64,000 nucleotides of DNA from the NCBI GenBank assembly GCA_963799415.1, contig CAWCXI010000028.1, positions 1-64,000 of the forward strand, in the 5' to 3' direction. Every line of letters begins with the position of its first letter. The first letter of the stretch is position 1. The DNA comes from JAMXLO01 sp963799415. GTDB taxonomy: Bacteria > Pseudomonadota > Alphaproteobacteria > Acetobacterales > Acetobacteraceae. Below the pieces are notes generated by a model, which worked only from the letters and a program-made list of their open reading frames with translations, had not been told where the DNA came from and searched no databases. Positions 44,872 to 53,724 of the stretch are shown piece after piece. The position numbers and the translations under genes were made by a program.

Positions 44872-45540
44872 ATGCCCAAGACCCGCGGTACCGGGCTGCT
44901 GATGGCGTGGATGGACATCGATCCCGCCCACGAAGACGCTTTCAACCGCTGGTACAACGAGGAACACATCGGGCGCCTGCTGGCGATCCCCGGCTTCCTC
45001 TCCGCTGCGCGCTATGTCGCGCTGCGCGGCGCGCCGAAGTATCTGGCGATGTACGAACTTGAGGACCACAACGTGCTGCGCAGCGCCGCTTTCCTCGACA
45101 CCGTGCGCTATCAGCCATCATCCGAACGCACGCGCTTCTCCGGCGGCTTCGTCGGTCGCAACTACCTGCTCAACGGCTACCGCCAGATCTTCCCCGCGCG
45201 CACCAATCCGGTCGACAACACCATGGGTCCTGCGCCGTTCCTCCAGATGGGCCGCATCGATGTCGCCGCCGCGATGGAGGAGGAGTTCAACGACTGGTAC
45301 AACACCGCGTACATCCCGGGCTATCTCACCGTCCCGGGCTGCACCCGCGCGCGTCGCTATCTCGCGGTCGAGGGCCAGCCGAAATACCTGACCGTCTACG
45401 AATTCGAGAATGCCGGCGTGCCCGATACGCCTGAATGGGACCGCGCGCGTTCCGGCAATCCATGGAACCAACGCATGCGGCCACACGTCCGATTGGACGA
45501 GGGCTCGCCTGCGGTATTCCGCCGGATCTTCCCGACATGA
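44872..45540 (+). CDS. Tandem dimeric alpha-beta barrel protein (DUF4286/EthD-like)
   Basis: 222 aa. Two copies of the pattern: MDIDPAHEDAFNRWYNEEHIGRLLAIPGF and IDVAAAMEEEFNDWYNTAYIPGYLTVPG, each followed by RYVAL/RYLAV and K-YL-YE. The WYNxxHI/AYI motif is typical of EthD-like barrels. Possibly a chaperone or mini-enzyme of the adjacent catabolic genes. The stop overlaps the binding-protein start by ATGA. Confidence 0.8.
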   Translation: MPKTRGTGLLMAWMDIDPAHEDAFNRWYNEEHIGRLLAIPGFLSAARYVALRGAPKYLAMYELEDHNVLRSAAFLDTVRYQPSSERTRFSGGFVGRNYLLNGYRQIFPARTNPVDNTMGPAPFLQMGRIDVAAAMEEEFNDWYNTAYIPGYLTVPGCTRARRYLAVEGQPKYLTVYEFENAGVPDTPEWDRARSGNPWNQRMRPHVRLDEGSPAVFRRIFPT

Positions 45541-46867
45541 CACTGACACGCCGCACACTGCTGACCGCGGCCGGCGCTCTCGCGGCGGTTCCTTCGCGCG
45601 CGGCCGAGAAGACCCGCATCACGTTGTGGCACGCGATGGGTGCCACGCCCGGCGAAGAGATCACCAAATTGATCGCGGCATTCAACGCCGGCCAGGACCA
45701 GGTCGAAGTGACCGGCCTGTTCAAGGGCGTCTACAAGGACCTGCTGACATCGGTCGCGGCGGCATGGCGTGCCGGCCAGGCGCCGCATATCGCACAGGTG
45801 TTCGAAGTGGGCACGCAGACCATGCTCAGTTCCGGCCCGGTCATCAAACCGGTCTGGCAGCTCGCGCAGGAAACCGGCGTCAAGCTCGATCCGAATGCCT
45901 ACATCCCCGCAGTGCGCGGCTACTACAGCCAGGCCGACGGCAAGTTGATGTCGATGCCGTTCAATTCGTCCACCTGCATCGTCTGGTACAACAAGGACGT
46001 GTTCGAGAAGGCCGGCCTCGATCCAGACAAGTTCCCGGCGACATGGCCGGAGGTCGTATCGCTTGCACGCACACTGCGCGACAAGGACACGACACAGTAC
46101 CCGGCCATCACCGCCTCGGTCGTCTGGGCGCATTTCGAGCAGTTCAGTGCGATCCACAACATCCCCTACGCCACCGAGGCGAACGGCTTCAAAGGCCTCG
46201 ACGCGGTGTTGAAGATCAACAGCCCGGCGCACGTGGCGAACCTGCAGCGGCTGCTGGACATGACGAAGGAGGGCACCTTCCACTACACCGGTCGCGACGG
46301 CAGCGGCGATGGTGCGTTCCTCAGCGGTCAGTCGGGCATGACGTTCAGTTCGTCGGCGTTGCGCGGCGACTTGGTGCGCAGTGCGAAGTTCCGCTGGGCA
46401 CCGGCGTTCCTGCCGTACGATCCGGCGGTGATTCAAGCAACCGATCAATTCGGCGATCGGCGGCGCAAGCTTCTGGGTGCTGACGGCGCCGCAGCGCAGT
46501 GCCGACGGATTATCGCGCCGTGGCGCAGTTCCTGCGCTTCCTCGCTGAACCGACGCAGGACTTCGAGTGGAGCCGCGCCACTGGCTACGTGCCGATCACG
46601 CATGCCGGCTACGACCTGGCGAAGCAGCAGGGGTTGTTCGAGCAGAACCCGGGCACCGAACTGCCGATCCGGCAGCTCACGCGCGGTCAGGTCACCGACA
46701 ACTCGCGCGGCTTCCATCTCGGCCGCATGCCGGAGATCCGCACCATCATCGAGGAGGAGTGCGAACAGGCGCTGGCCGGCAAGCAAGGCGCGAAGCAGGC
46801 ACTCGATACTGCGGTCGAACGCGGCAACAAGGTGCTGCGCGACTTCCAGAAGTCGGTGCACACCTAG
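45537..46867 (+). pseudogene. UgpB-like ABC substrate-binding protein, frame-disrupted
   Basis: ATG at 45537 follows the barrel gene by ATGA overlap. A twin-Arg signal (TRRTLLTAAGALAAV) leads into RITLWHAMG...FNAGQ and DKFPATWPEVVSLA typical of UgpB. Near 46440-46500 the frame shifts twice: IGGASFWVLTAPQRSA is in a second frame and TDYRAVAQFLRFLAEPTQ in a third, continuing to the normal ending at 46867. The 5' two-thirds would still fold partly. No permease or ATPase is in the operon. Confidence 0.8.
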
Positions 46868-46901
46868 TGCGCTCCAACATAGTCAGCGCAATGGTTCCAA
46901 G

Positions 46902-47890
46902 ATGATTGGCGGCGTCTGGCGCGATGTGGTGGAGCGGCTGACGCCGGTGCCGCTCGCGGAGCGGCAGCGCTTTCTCGACCTGCCGCCGACGCGCGAAGCG
47001 CACGAGGCAGCCCATGTCTCGGTCGCGGCGTTCCATCAGATCGAGTTGCAGCCTGGAGAATTGCCGACCCTTGGCGGCGCCGTTCGCATCGCCGCGTGGA
47101 ACCTGGAACGCTGCCTGTATCCAGAGGGGGCGGCGCGCATCCTGCAGCGCAATCGCGTCGATCTCGCACTGCTGACCGAGATGGATGTCGGTGTTCTGCG
47201 TACCGGCCAAGTTCACACGATCGGCCGCATCGCAGCACAACTCGGGCAGGGCTATTGCTATGGTTGCGAGTTCCTCGAACTTCTGCCGATGGATCCACCG
47301 CCGGGCTTTCCGCGCAACGGCGGCGACAACACGGAAGGCTACCACGGCAACGGCATTGTCACGTCGCTGCCGCTGCAGGCTCCGATCGTCATTCGCCTCG
47401 ACGAGGAGGCGGACTGGTACACGCCGCCGATCGACAGCGGCGCATCGGCAACCGGATGGCGATCGCTGCCAACATTCTGGGACGCTTCGTCGCCTGTTCA
47501 GTGCATCTGGAGAACCGCACCGATGGTGCCGGTCGTGCTCGGCAGATGCAGACGTTGCTCGACGCGTTGGATGCCTACGCCGGCGCCGCGTTGCCGGTCG
47601 TGATCGGCGGCGACCTCAACACGCATGTCGGCCCCGGCGGCTACGGTGACGCGTCCGAACCGCTGTTCGCACTGGCGGCGTCGCGTGGATACGACTGGGT
47701 CGCCTGCAATCTGGCGCAGCCGACGACGCGCACCAGCACGTGGAGCACGAGTGAAGGAACGCGCCAGCTCGACTGGTTCTGCACACGCGGCCTGTCGGTG
47801 CGCGATCCAGCCGTGGTGCCGGCACTCGGCGAGGACGGCAGCGTGCTGAGCGACCACGAACTCATTCTGCTGACACTTGATACGCGCTGA
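46902..47890 (+). pseudogene. Endonuclease/exonuclease/phosphatase (EEP) family protein, frameshifted
   Basis: From ATG at 46902: RIAAWNLERC and LALLTEMD are the first EEP metal and catalytic motifs. Near 47440 the frame breaks: a neighbouring frame gives RIGNRMAIAANILG and then VVIGGDLNTHVG and LSDHELI, the rest of the EEP site. A single base in the GACAGCGGCGCATCGGCAACC region separates them. The intact protein of about 330 aa would be a Mg-dependent phosphodiesterase-like enzyme; its target is unknown. It follows the binding protein by 34 bases. Confidence 0.78.
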
Positions 47891-47913
47891 GCGACTGCAA
47901 GAGGGAGGAAATC

Positions 47914-49074
47914 ATGCCACGACACACAACCCACGCTTTGGTGGTCAGCCTGTTGCTGGCACTGCCCGTCGCCGCGCGTGCCGACATCGTGCTGTCATCG
48001 AACGACGGCCACACGGTGCAGGACGATCAGAAAGATCTGGTTGCGCCCAAGGACTTGCACCCCGACACGATCAGCATCATCGACGTCGCACACTACCCGC
48101 CGCACATCACGGCCACGGTCGAGGTGCCCGGCAGCGTGGTCGGGCCGCCGACCGCGGCGTGGGTCGCCAAGGATGAAAGCTGGGCGATCGTTACGTCGGC
48201 AACCAAAGCGGACGCGCAAGGCAAGGACGGCATCGCACCGGATGACCGGGTGAGCGTCATCGATCTCACCAGCAAACCGCCAAAGATCACGCAGAGCCTG
48301 ACCTCCGGCCTCGGCGTGACCACGGTTCGAGTCTCACCGGACGGCAGACTGGCGCTCATCGCCAACCGTACCGAGGGCACCGTCTCGGTGTTCAGCGTCG
48401 CGGACAAGAAGCTGACTGCGGTTGGCAAGGTCGATCTCGGCAACAAGGCCTCGCTGCCGAGCGGCATCGTGTTCAGTCACGATGGCCGGCATGCGCTGCT
48501 GACGCGTGGCGGCGACAACATGGTCAGCGTGCTGAACATCGACGGCACCAAGGTCACCGTCGATCCGCGGCCGCTCACCACCGGCATGGCTCCCTACACG
48601 ATGGACAGCAACGCCGCCGACACGCTCGCGATCGTGTCGAACATGGGTCGCGGTGACGGCGATGAGGATTCGATCAGCCTGATCGATCTGACCTCGACGC
48701 CGTTCCGCGTGGTGGAGACAGTCGGCGTGCCGAGTGGTCCGGAGCCGATGAAGCTGTCGCCGGACGGCAAGTTCCTGGCGGTCGGTGCGGAAAACGGGAC
48801 GACCAAGCTGGCGAGCCATCCGTTCCATCACGACAAAGGCCTGCTGACGATGTTCGCGGTGGAGGGTCAGACGCTCCGCAAGCTGGATCAGGCGCCGATC
48901 GGCGCATGGGATGAGGCCATCGCGTTCTCACGCGACGGCCACACCATTCTGGTGCAGGGCATGCAGGATCGGGAAATCTACGTATTCCGCTGGGACGGCC
49001 ACAAGCTGACGCCGGGCAAGTCACTGGCGGTCAAGGATGCCGGACCGGCGACCTTCGCGACCGCGTGGCCGTAG
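47914..49074 (+). CDS. Exported beta-propeller protein
   Basis: 386 aa. ATG after GGGAGGAAATC. Signal peptide VVSLLLALPVAARA. Repeating VRVSPDGRLALIANRTEGTVSVFSV, FSHDGRHALLTRGGDNMVSVL and LSPDGKFLAVGAENG motifs mark a seven-bladed YVTN/lactonase-like propeller. Possible roles are lactonase, binding protein or scaffold; no catalytic residues are evident. It is the last gene of the set that starts with the dimeric-barrel protein at 44872. Confidence 0.82.
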   Translation: MPRHTTHALVVSLLLALPVAARADIVLSSNDGHTVQDDQKDLVAPKDLHPDTISIIDVAHYPPHITATVEVPGSVVGPPTAAWVAKDESWAIVTSATKADAQGKDGIAPDDRVSVIDLTSKPPKITQSLTSGLGVTTVRVSPDGRLALIANRTEGTVSVFSVADKKLTAVGKVDLGNKASLPSGIVFSHDGRHALLTRGGDNMVSVLNIDGTKVTVDPRPLTTGMAPYTMDSNAADTLAIVSNMGRGDGDEDSISLIDLTSTPFRVVETVGVPSGPEPMKLSPDGKFLAVGAENGTTKLASHPFHHDKGLLTMFAVEGQTLRKLDQAPIGAWDEAIAFSRDGHTILVQGMQDREIYVFRWDGHKLTPGKSLAVKDAGPATFATAWP

Positions 49075-49084
49075 TCGCGAGCCC

Positions 49085-49639
49085 TCAGGCGCTCTTCCGC
49101 AACGCCAGCCCGAACTGTATCCACGACACGCCGTGGACGATAAGCTCCACGGCGATCAGCGTGCCGACCACCCACAGTGCGGACCACGGCAGCATCCAGA
49201 CCAGCATGACGCCCACCAGCAGGCTGATCACACCTCCGGCGATCAGCAGTCCCCATCCCGCCATGTGCCGGTGCTGCACGCCTATGACGATGCGCAGGAT
49301 CCCGCCGATGATCAACGCCGCCGCCACGAAGATGGTGATCAGCAAGGCGCCCGGAAAAGGATCGTCCATCAGCAGTAGGCCACCGATCACGTAGAGAACC
49401 CCGACCAGCAGATGCAGTGCGAACCCGCCCCACTGGCGATCCATGAACGCGTGCACGATCTGGAACACGCCTGCCACCAGCACCAAAGCACCGAGGAAGA
49501 TGACACCGGCGATGGTGAAGGCGATGACGTCGAACCACGCGATGATGCCCAGCACCAACTGGACAATGCCAAGGGCCACAAACCAACCCCAGCGCGTGCG
49601 CGGCCGGGGTTCAGTGCCGGAGGCGGTCAGGTCACTCAT
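49085..49639 (-). CDS. HdeD family (DUF308) membrane protein
   Basis: 184 aa from ATG at 49639. Six membrane segments, with repeated FTIAGVIFLGALVLVAGVFQIVHAF and LIIGGILRIVIGV of the DUF308 repeat type. HdeD in enterobacteria is linked to acid stress, which would fit an acidophilic lifestyle, but the role here is inference. Divergent from kup, with about 100 bases between starts, possibly sharing regulation. Confidence 0.87.
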   Translation of the reverse strand: MSDLTASGTEPRPRTRWGWFVALGIVQLVLGIIAWFDVIAFTIAGVIFLGALVLVAGVFQIVHAFMDRQWGGFALHLLVGVLYVIGGLLLMDDPFPGALLITIFVAAALIIGGILRIVIGVQHRHMAGWGLLIAGGVISLLVGVMLVWMLPWSALWVVGTLIAVELIVHGVSWIQFGLALRKSA

Positions 49640-49743
49640 GCCGGCAACGTTAACGAAGCCGGCGTGATCATGGCAAGCCGGCGCTTGTTTCACCCAGACG
49701 GGGCGCGTATGCGTCCGTTCATGACCGCCGTGCACGTCCCGCA

Positions 49744-51636
49744 ATGACCGTGGCTGCCGCGGCCGGTGGGCTGCGCAGACCGGTGCCGGCAGTTGGCGTT
49801 CTGCTCGCGGTTCTTGGTGTGGTCTACGGCGACATCGGCACCAGCCCGCTCTACGCCTTCAAGGCCAGCATGCAACTGTTCGGCGGCGTGCCGATCACCC
49901 CGAACGAGGTGATGGGCATCCTGTCGCTTATCTTCTGGTCGCTCGTGCTCATCGTCACGGTGAAATACGTGATGCTGGTCATGCACGCCGACAACCGCGG
50001 CGAGGGTGGCATCCTTGCATTGATGGCGCTGGCGCAGCGCGTGTCGGTCGGCACCGGCATCCGCAACGCACTGACGCTGATCGGCATCGCTGGCGCCTGC
50101 CTGTTCTTCGGCGACGGCGTCATTACGCCGGCGATCTCGGTGTTGTCGGCGGTCGAAGGCCTGGAGGTATCGACCCCGGAACTGCAACAATACGTTCTGC
50201 CGATCTGCGTGGTGGTGATCCTGGTGCTGTTCGCGGTGCAGTGGCGCGGCACCGGCAGCGTCGGCCGCGTCTTCGGCCCGGTCATGGCGGTGTGGTTTGT
50301 CGTGATCGGCATTCTCGGCATCCTGGAGATCGTGCGGCACCCGTTCGTGCTGCTGGCGATTTCGCCCAGCTACGCGGTCGGGTTGTGCATTCAATACAAG
50401 GGGCTGGCTTTCATCGTGCTGGGGGCCGTGGTGCTGTGCGTGACCGGTGCCGAGGCGCTGTATGCCGACATGGGACATTTCGGCGCGCATCCGATCAGGC
50501 TCACCTGGACATTCTTCGTACTGCCCTGTCTGGTGCTGAACTATTTCGGCCAGGGAGCGCTGACGATCAGCAATCCGGCTGCTGTCAGCAATCCATTTTT
50601 CCTGTTGGCGCCCGAGGCATTGCGCCTGCCGATGGTGATCCTCGCGACGATTGCAACGATCATTGCCAGCCAGGCGGTGATTTCGGGCGCCTATTCGGTC
50701 GCGCGGCAGTGCATGCAGTTGGGCTTCCTGCCGCGCATGACCGTGCGCCACACGTCGAATACCGAGGAAGGCCAGATCTATGTACCGCAGATCAATGCCA
50801 TGCTGGCGATTGGCGTGCTGATCCTGGTGCTGGCGTTCAAGACCTCGGACAATCTCGCCTCCGCCTACGGCATCGCGGTGACCGGCACGTTCCTGTGCAC
50901 CTGCGTGCTGGCGATGGTGGTGTTTCGCCGACAGTTTCATTGGTCACGACCCGCCGCGATCACCGTGTTCGGACTGTTCTTCCTGATCGATCTGGTGTTC
51001 TTTTCCGCCAATACATTGAAGGTGCTGGAGGGTGGCTGGGTGCCGCTGGCGCTGGGCATCGCACTCACGGCGCTGATGACCTCGTGGAAGCGCGGGCGCG
51101 ATCTGCTGCTGGCGCGCTGGAGGCAGGACAGCCTGCCGCTCGCTCCGTTTCTCGCGCGGCTGCCGCAATCGCGCACCATACGCGTGCCTGGGATGGCGGT
51201 GTTCCTCACGGGGAACCCCGACTACGTGCCAACGTCACTGCTGCACAACCTGAAGCACAACAAGGTCCTGCATGAACGCGTGCTGTTCGTCACCGTGCAG
51301 AATGTCGACGAGCCGGAGGTGGCTTCCGACCGGCGGACGGAGGTGTCAGAGTTGGCTCCTGGCATCCATCGGGTGATCCTGCGCTACGGCTTCATGGAGA
51401 GTCCCAACATCCCGCGCGCGTTGGAGGACCTCAATCAGTTGGGCGTCCCGTTCGATCCGATGCAGGCGAGCTACTTTCTTGGACGCGAGGTGCTGGTGCC
51501 GGGGACAGTGCCCAAACTGCCCTGGTGGCGGCACTGGCTGTTTCTGGTTCTGGCGCGCAACGCGGTGCCTGCAACCGAGTTCTTCCGTATCCCGTATGAC
51601 CGTGTGGTGGAGCTAGGCGTTCGCGTCGCGATCTGA
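49744..51636 (+). CDS. kup: Kup low-affinity potassium transporter
   Basis: 630 aa. GVVYGDIGTSPLYAFK, the hallmark of Kup/HAK, is at residue 25-40, followed by about twelve helices and a cytoplasmic C-terminal domain (from about 460). Brings in K+ with H+. Full length and undisturbed. The ATG at 49744 lacks a strong ribosome site but is the only start before the signature. Confidence 0.95.
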   Translation: MTVAAAAGGLRRPVPAVGVLLAVLGVVYGDIGTSPLYAFKASMQLFGGVPITPNEVMGILSLIFWSLVLIVTVKYVMLVMHADNRGEGGILALMALAQRVSVGTGIRNALTLIGIAGACLFFGDGVITPAISVLSAVEGLEVSTPELQQYVLPICVVVILVLFAVQWRGTGSVGRVFGPVMAVWFVVIGILGILEIVRHPFVLLAISPSYAVGLCIQYKGLAFIVLGAVVLCVTGAEALYADMGHFGAHPIRLTWTFFVLPCLVLNYFGQGALTISNPAAVSNPFFLLAPEALRLPMVILATIATIIASQAVISGAYSVARQCMQLGFLPRMTVRHTSNTEEGQIYVPQINAMLAIGVLILVLAFKTSDNLASAYGIAVTGTFLCTCVLAMVVFRRQFHWSRPAAITVFGLFFLIDLVFFSANTLKVLEGGWVPLALGIALTALMTSWKRGRDLLLARWRQDSLPLAPFLARLPQSRTIRVPGMAVFLTGNPDYVPTSLLHNLKHNKVLHERVLFVTVQNVDEPEVASDRRTEVSELAPGIHRVILRYGFMESPNIPRALEDLNQLGVPFDPMQASYFLGREVLVPGTVPKLPWWRHWLFLVLARNAVPATEFFRIPYDRVVELGVRVAI

Positions 51637-52011
51637 GCCGGCGAGGTCTGCGAGCAGCACTGTTTTTTGGCGTAATCCTTGCGGCTATCGGAAATGTGAT
51701 AATTGCGCCCCGGGTCCTGACGACGCCGTAATGTGGCGGCATGACTCCCGACACGCGGGGCGGCGGATATTGTTGCTCCTGCCGTTGGGAGGCGCAGGAA
51801 TGTTGGCCGGCACGACAGGTTGCAAAGCTGCTCCCCTGGCGGCAAGCAGTCTGTCGGGCCGGTCTTCATTCGCACCGATACTCAACGGTATCAGGTTCTG
51901 TCACCCACTCGTTACGCGACATGAATTCATAGCTTGTGACAGGCTTGGCTGGTTTGGTTGCCTCGGGGTCGGGTGAGGCGACGAACATTACAGTTCAGGA
52001 AAGGTCTGGAC
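51637..52011. other. Gap with a possible lipoprotein-like remnant
   Basis: About 375 bases without a supported gene. A frame near 51765-51830 reads RRILLLLPLGGAGMLAGTTGC, resembling a Tat/lipoprotein signal ending in a lipobox-like Cys, and another frame offers MTPDTR just upstream. The following sequence (KAAPLAASSLSGRSS...) has no family likeness. It may be a shifted remnant or a short regulator leader of the next gene; evidence is insufficient for a call. Confidence 0.35.
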
Positions 52012-52425
52012 ATGATCACAAACGAAGTCAGCGATGGGCTGGCCGGCATTCTGCGCACTGCAATTGTCGAGCTGGTTCGACGGGATGGCCCTGATTTGTC
52101 GGCGCGGCAATTGGGGGTTTTTCTGACGTGTTATCTAGAGACCGAAGCGCAGACCGTGCGGGGGCTGGCCGCCAAGCTTGGCGTCTCCAAGCCAGCCATC
52201 ACCCGCGCGCTCGACCGTCTGTCGGAATTCGATCTGGTGCGCCGCAAGACCGATCCGTTGGATCGCCGCAGCGTGTTGGTACAGCGGACGGCGACGGGGA
52301 TGGCCTTCCTGCGCGAGCTGCGGACGATCCTGCGGGATGCCGCTGCGGCAATGCGCATCACCGCGGAGCCGGCACCGGCCGGACGTCAACGGGCAGGCAG
52401 CGACGTCAGGGCGGCGGCACACTAA
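52012..52425 (+). CDS. MarR family winged-helix regulator
   Basis: 137 aa from ATG at 52012. The winged helix shows LSARQLGVFLTCYLE, VRGLAAKLGVSKPAITRALDRLSEFDLV and RRKTDPLDRRSVLVQRT. These bind DNA as dimers and react to small phenolics. Divergence with kup is not seen; it precedes the fRMsr gene on the same strand by about 60 bases, which may be its target. Confidence 0.88.
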   Translation: MITNEVSDGLAGILRTAIVELVRRDGPDLSARQLGVFLTCYLETEAQTVRGLAAKLGVSKPAITRALDRLSEFDLVRRKTDPLDRRSVLVQRTATGMAFLRELRTILRDAAAAMRITAEPAPAGRQRAGSDVRAAAH

Positions 52426-52486
52426 CCAACATAGTGTGGCTCCGATGGCGGTAGTACGAGATCCGCCGCCACCGGGGGCCTGAGCG

Positions 52487-52993
52487 ATGCACAACCCAGC
52501 CAGATCTACGCCGTGGACGTCGGTCCATCGCGAGATGGACAAGGCTGCCCATTACGACGAGCTGACGCGCGAGCTTGAGGCGCTGCTGAGTGGCGAGACC
52601 GATCCGGTCGCCAACGCCGCCAACGCGGCGGCGGCAATCTATCACGCTCTGTCCGGGCTCAACTGGGCGGGCTTCTACTTTCTTCGCCACAACGAACTGG
52701 TTCTGGGCCCGTTCCAGGGCCTGCCTGCGTGCGTGCGCATTCCGCTGGGCAAAGGCGTGTGCGGCACCGCGGCGGTGGAGCGCCGGTCGATCGTGGTGCC
52801 GGACGTCGAGGCGTTCCCCGGCCACATCGCCTGTGACACCGCGTCGCGTTCCGAGTTGGTGGTGCCGCTGCTGAAAGACGAGGCACTGCTCGGCGTGCTC
52901 GATCTCGACAGCCCGATGCTGTGTCGGTTCGACGATGCGGATCGCTCGGGGTGCGAAATGCTCGCACGGGTCGTCGCCAGACACATCGCCTGA
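52487..52993 (+). CDS. Free methionine-R-sulfoxide reductase (GAF domain)
   Basis: 168 aa, GAF-domain family of fRMsr. LNWAGFYFL, GPFQGLPACVRIPLGKGVCGTA and PGHIACDTASRSELVVPL carry the three conserved Cys used in the reductase cycle. Reduces free Met-R-sulfoxide using thioredoxin. Either ATG 52487 or 52535 (MDKAAHYDELTR) could start; homology supports the second at least. Confidence 0.9.
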   Translation: MHNPARSTPWTSVHREMDKAAHYDELTRELEALLSGETDPVANAANAAAAIYHALSGLNWAGFYFLRHNELVLGPFQGLPACVRIPLGKGVCGTAAVERRSIVVPDVEAFPGHIACDTASRSELVVPLLKDEALLGVLDLDSPMLCRFDDADRSGCEMLARVVARHIA

Positions 52994-53009
52994 GGGTCAC
53001 TCGGCGCGG

Positions 53010-53693
53010 CTATCGATGCCCGAAGATCGCACTCCCGACCCTTACCCAGGTCGCGCCGCACGCGATGGCGATCTCGAAATCCGCCGACATCCCCATCGAC
53101 AGGACATCGAGCCCGTGTCGCGCTGCTCTGTTGGCCAGCCACTCGAAATGCGGCCGTGGATCCTGTTCGAGCGGCGGCACGCACATCAGCCCGACCAGCG
53201 CCGATCCGAACCGCGCCTTGCATGCGTCGATGAACCCATCGGCCTCCGCGCGCCCCACCCCCGACTTTTGCGCCTCGTCACCGGTGTTGACCTCGATCAG
53301 CAGCGCCGGCGAGCGGCCCTCCTTTGCCATCGCCACCGCGACCGCATCGGCAAGGCGCGGCCGGTCGAGGGTCTCGATCACATCCGCCAGCCGCACCGCA
53401 TCGCGCGCCTTGTTGGTCTGCAGCCCGCCGATGATGTGCAACTGAAATTGCTGCTCCGCGCGCAATGCCGGGAACTTTGTCGCCGCCTCCTGCACGCGGT
53501 TTTCGCCGAACACGGTCTGGCCGGCAGCCAGCGCCGCGCGCACCGCCTCGATCGGCTTGGTCTTGCTCACCGCGACCAGCGTCACGTCCTCCGGACGGCG
53601 CCCTGACTTGATCGCCGCGTTGGCGATCCGCTCGCGCACCTGGCGCAGATTGTCCGCGATCGTGACGGTCGGCACGGAGGCGAGGTCGGCCAT
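53010..53693 (-). CDS. yggS: YggS/PROSC family PLP homeostasis protein
   Basis: 227 aa. TLVAVSKTKP holds the PLP Lys, GENRVQEA the second motif, LSMGMSADFEIAIACGATWVRVGSAIFG the phosphate-binding end. The usual HFIGxLQxNK segment reads HIIGGLQTNKARDAVRLADV here, a minor variation. Binds PLP without a strong enzyme activity. ATG at 53693. Confidence 0.93.
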   Translation of the reverse strand: MADLASVPTVTIADNLRQVRERIANAAIKSGRRPEDVTLVAVSKTKPIEAVRAALAAGQTVFGENRVQEAATKFPALRAEQQFQLHIIGGLQTNKARDAVRLADVIETLDRPRLADAVAVAMAKEGRSPALLIEVNTGDEAQKSGVGRAEADGFIDACKARFGSALVGLMCVPPLEQDPRPHFEWLANRAARHGLDVLSMGMSADFEIAIACGATWVRVGSAIFGHR

Positions 53694-53724
53694 GCCCCAA
53701 GGCTCGCCACTCGGGGCGGCGCCG

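Noticed and set aside
51741..51932. Small frame MTPDTRGGGYCC
   Set aside because: It reads well only if joined to another frame with a lipoprotein-like signal; no 3' half that looks like protein. Kept as a remark in the gap entry.
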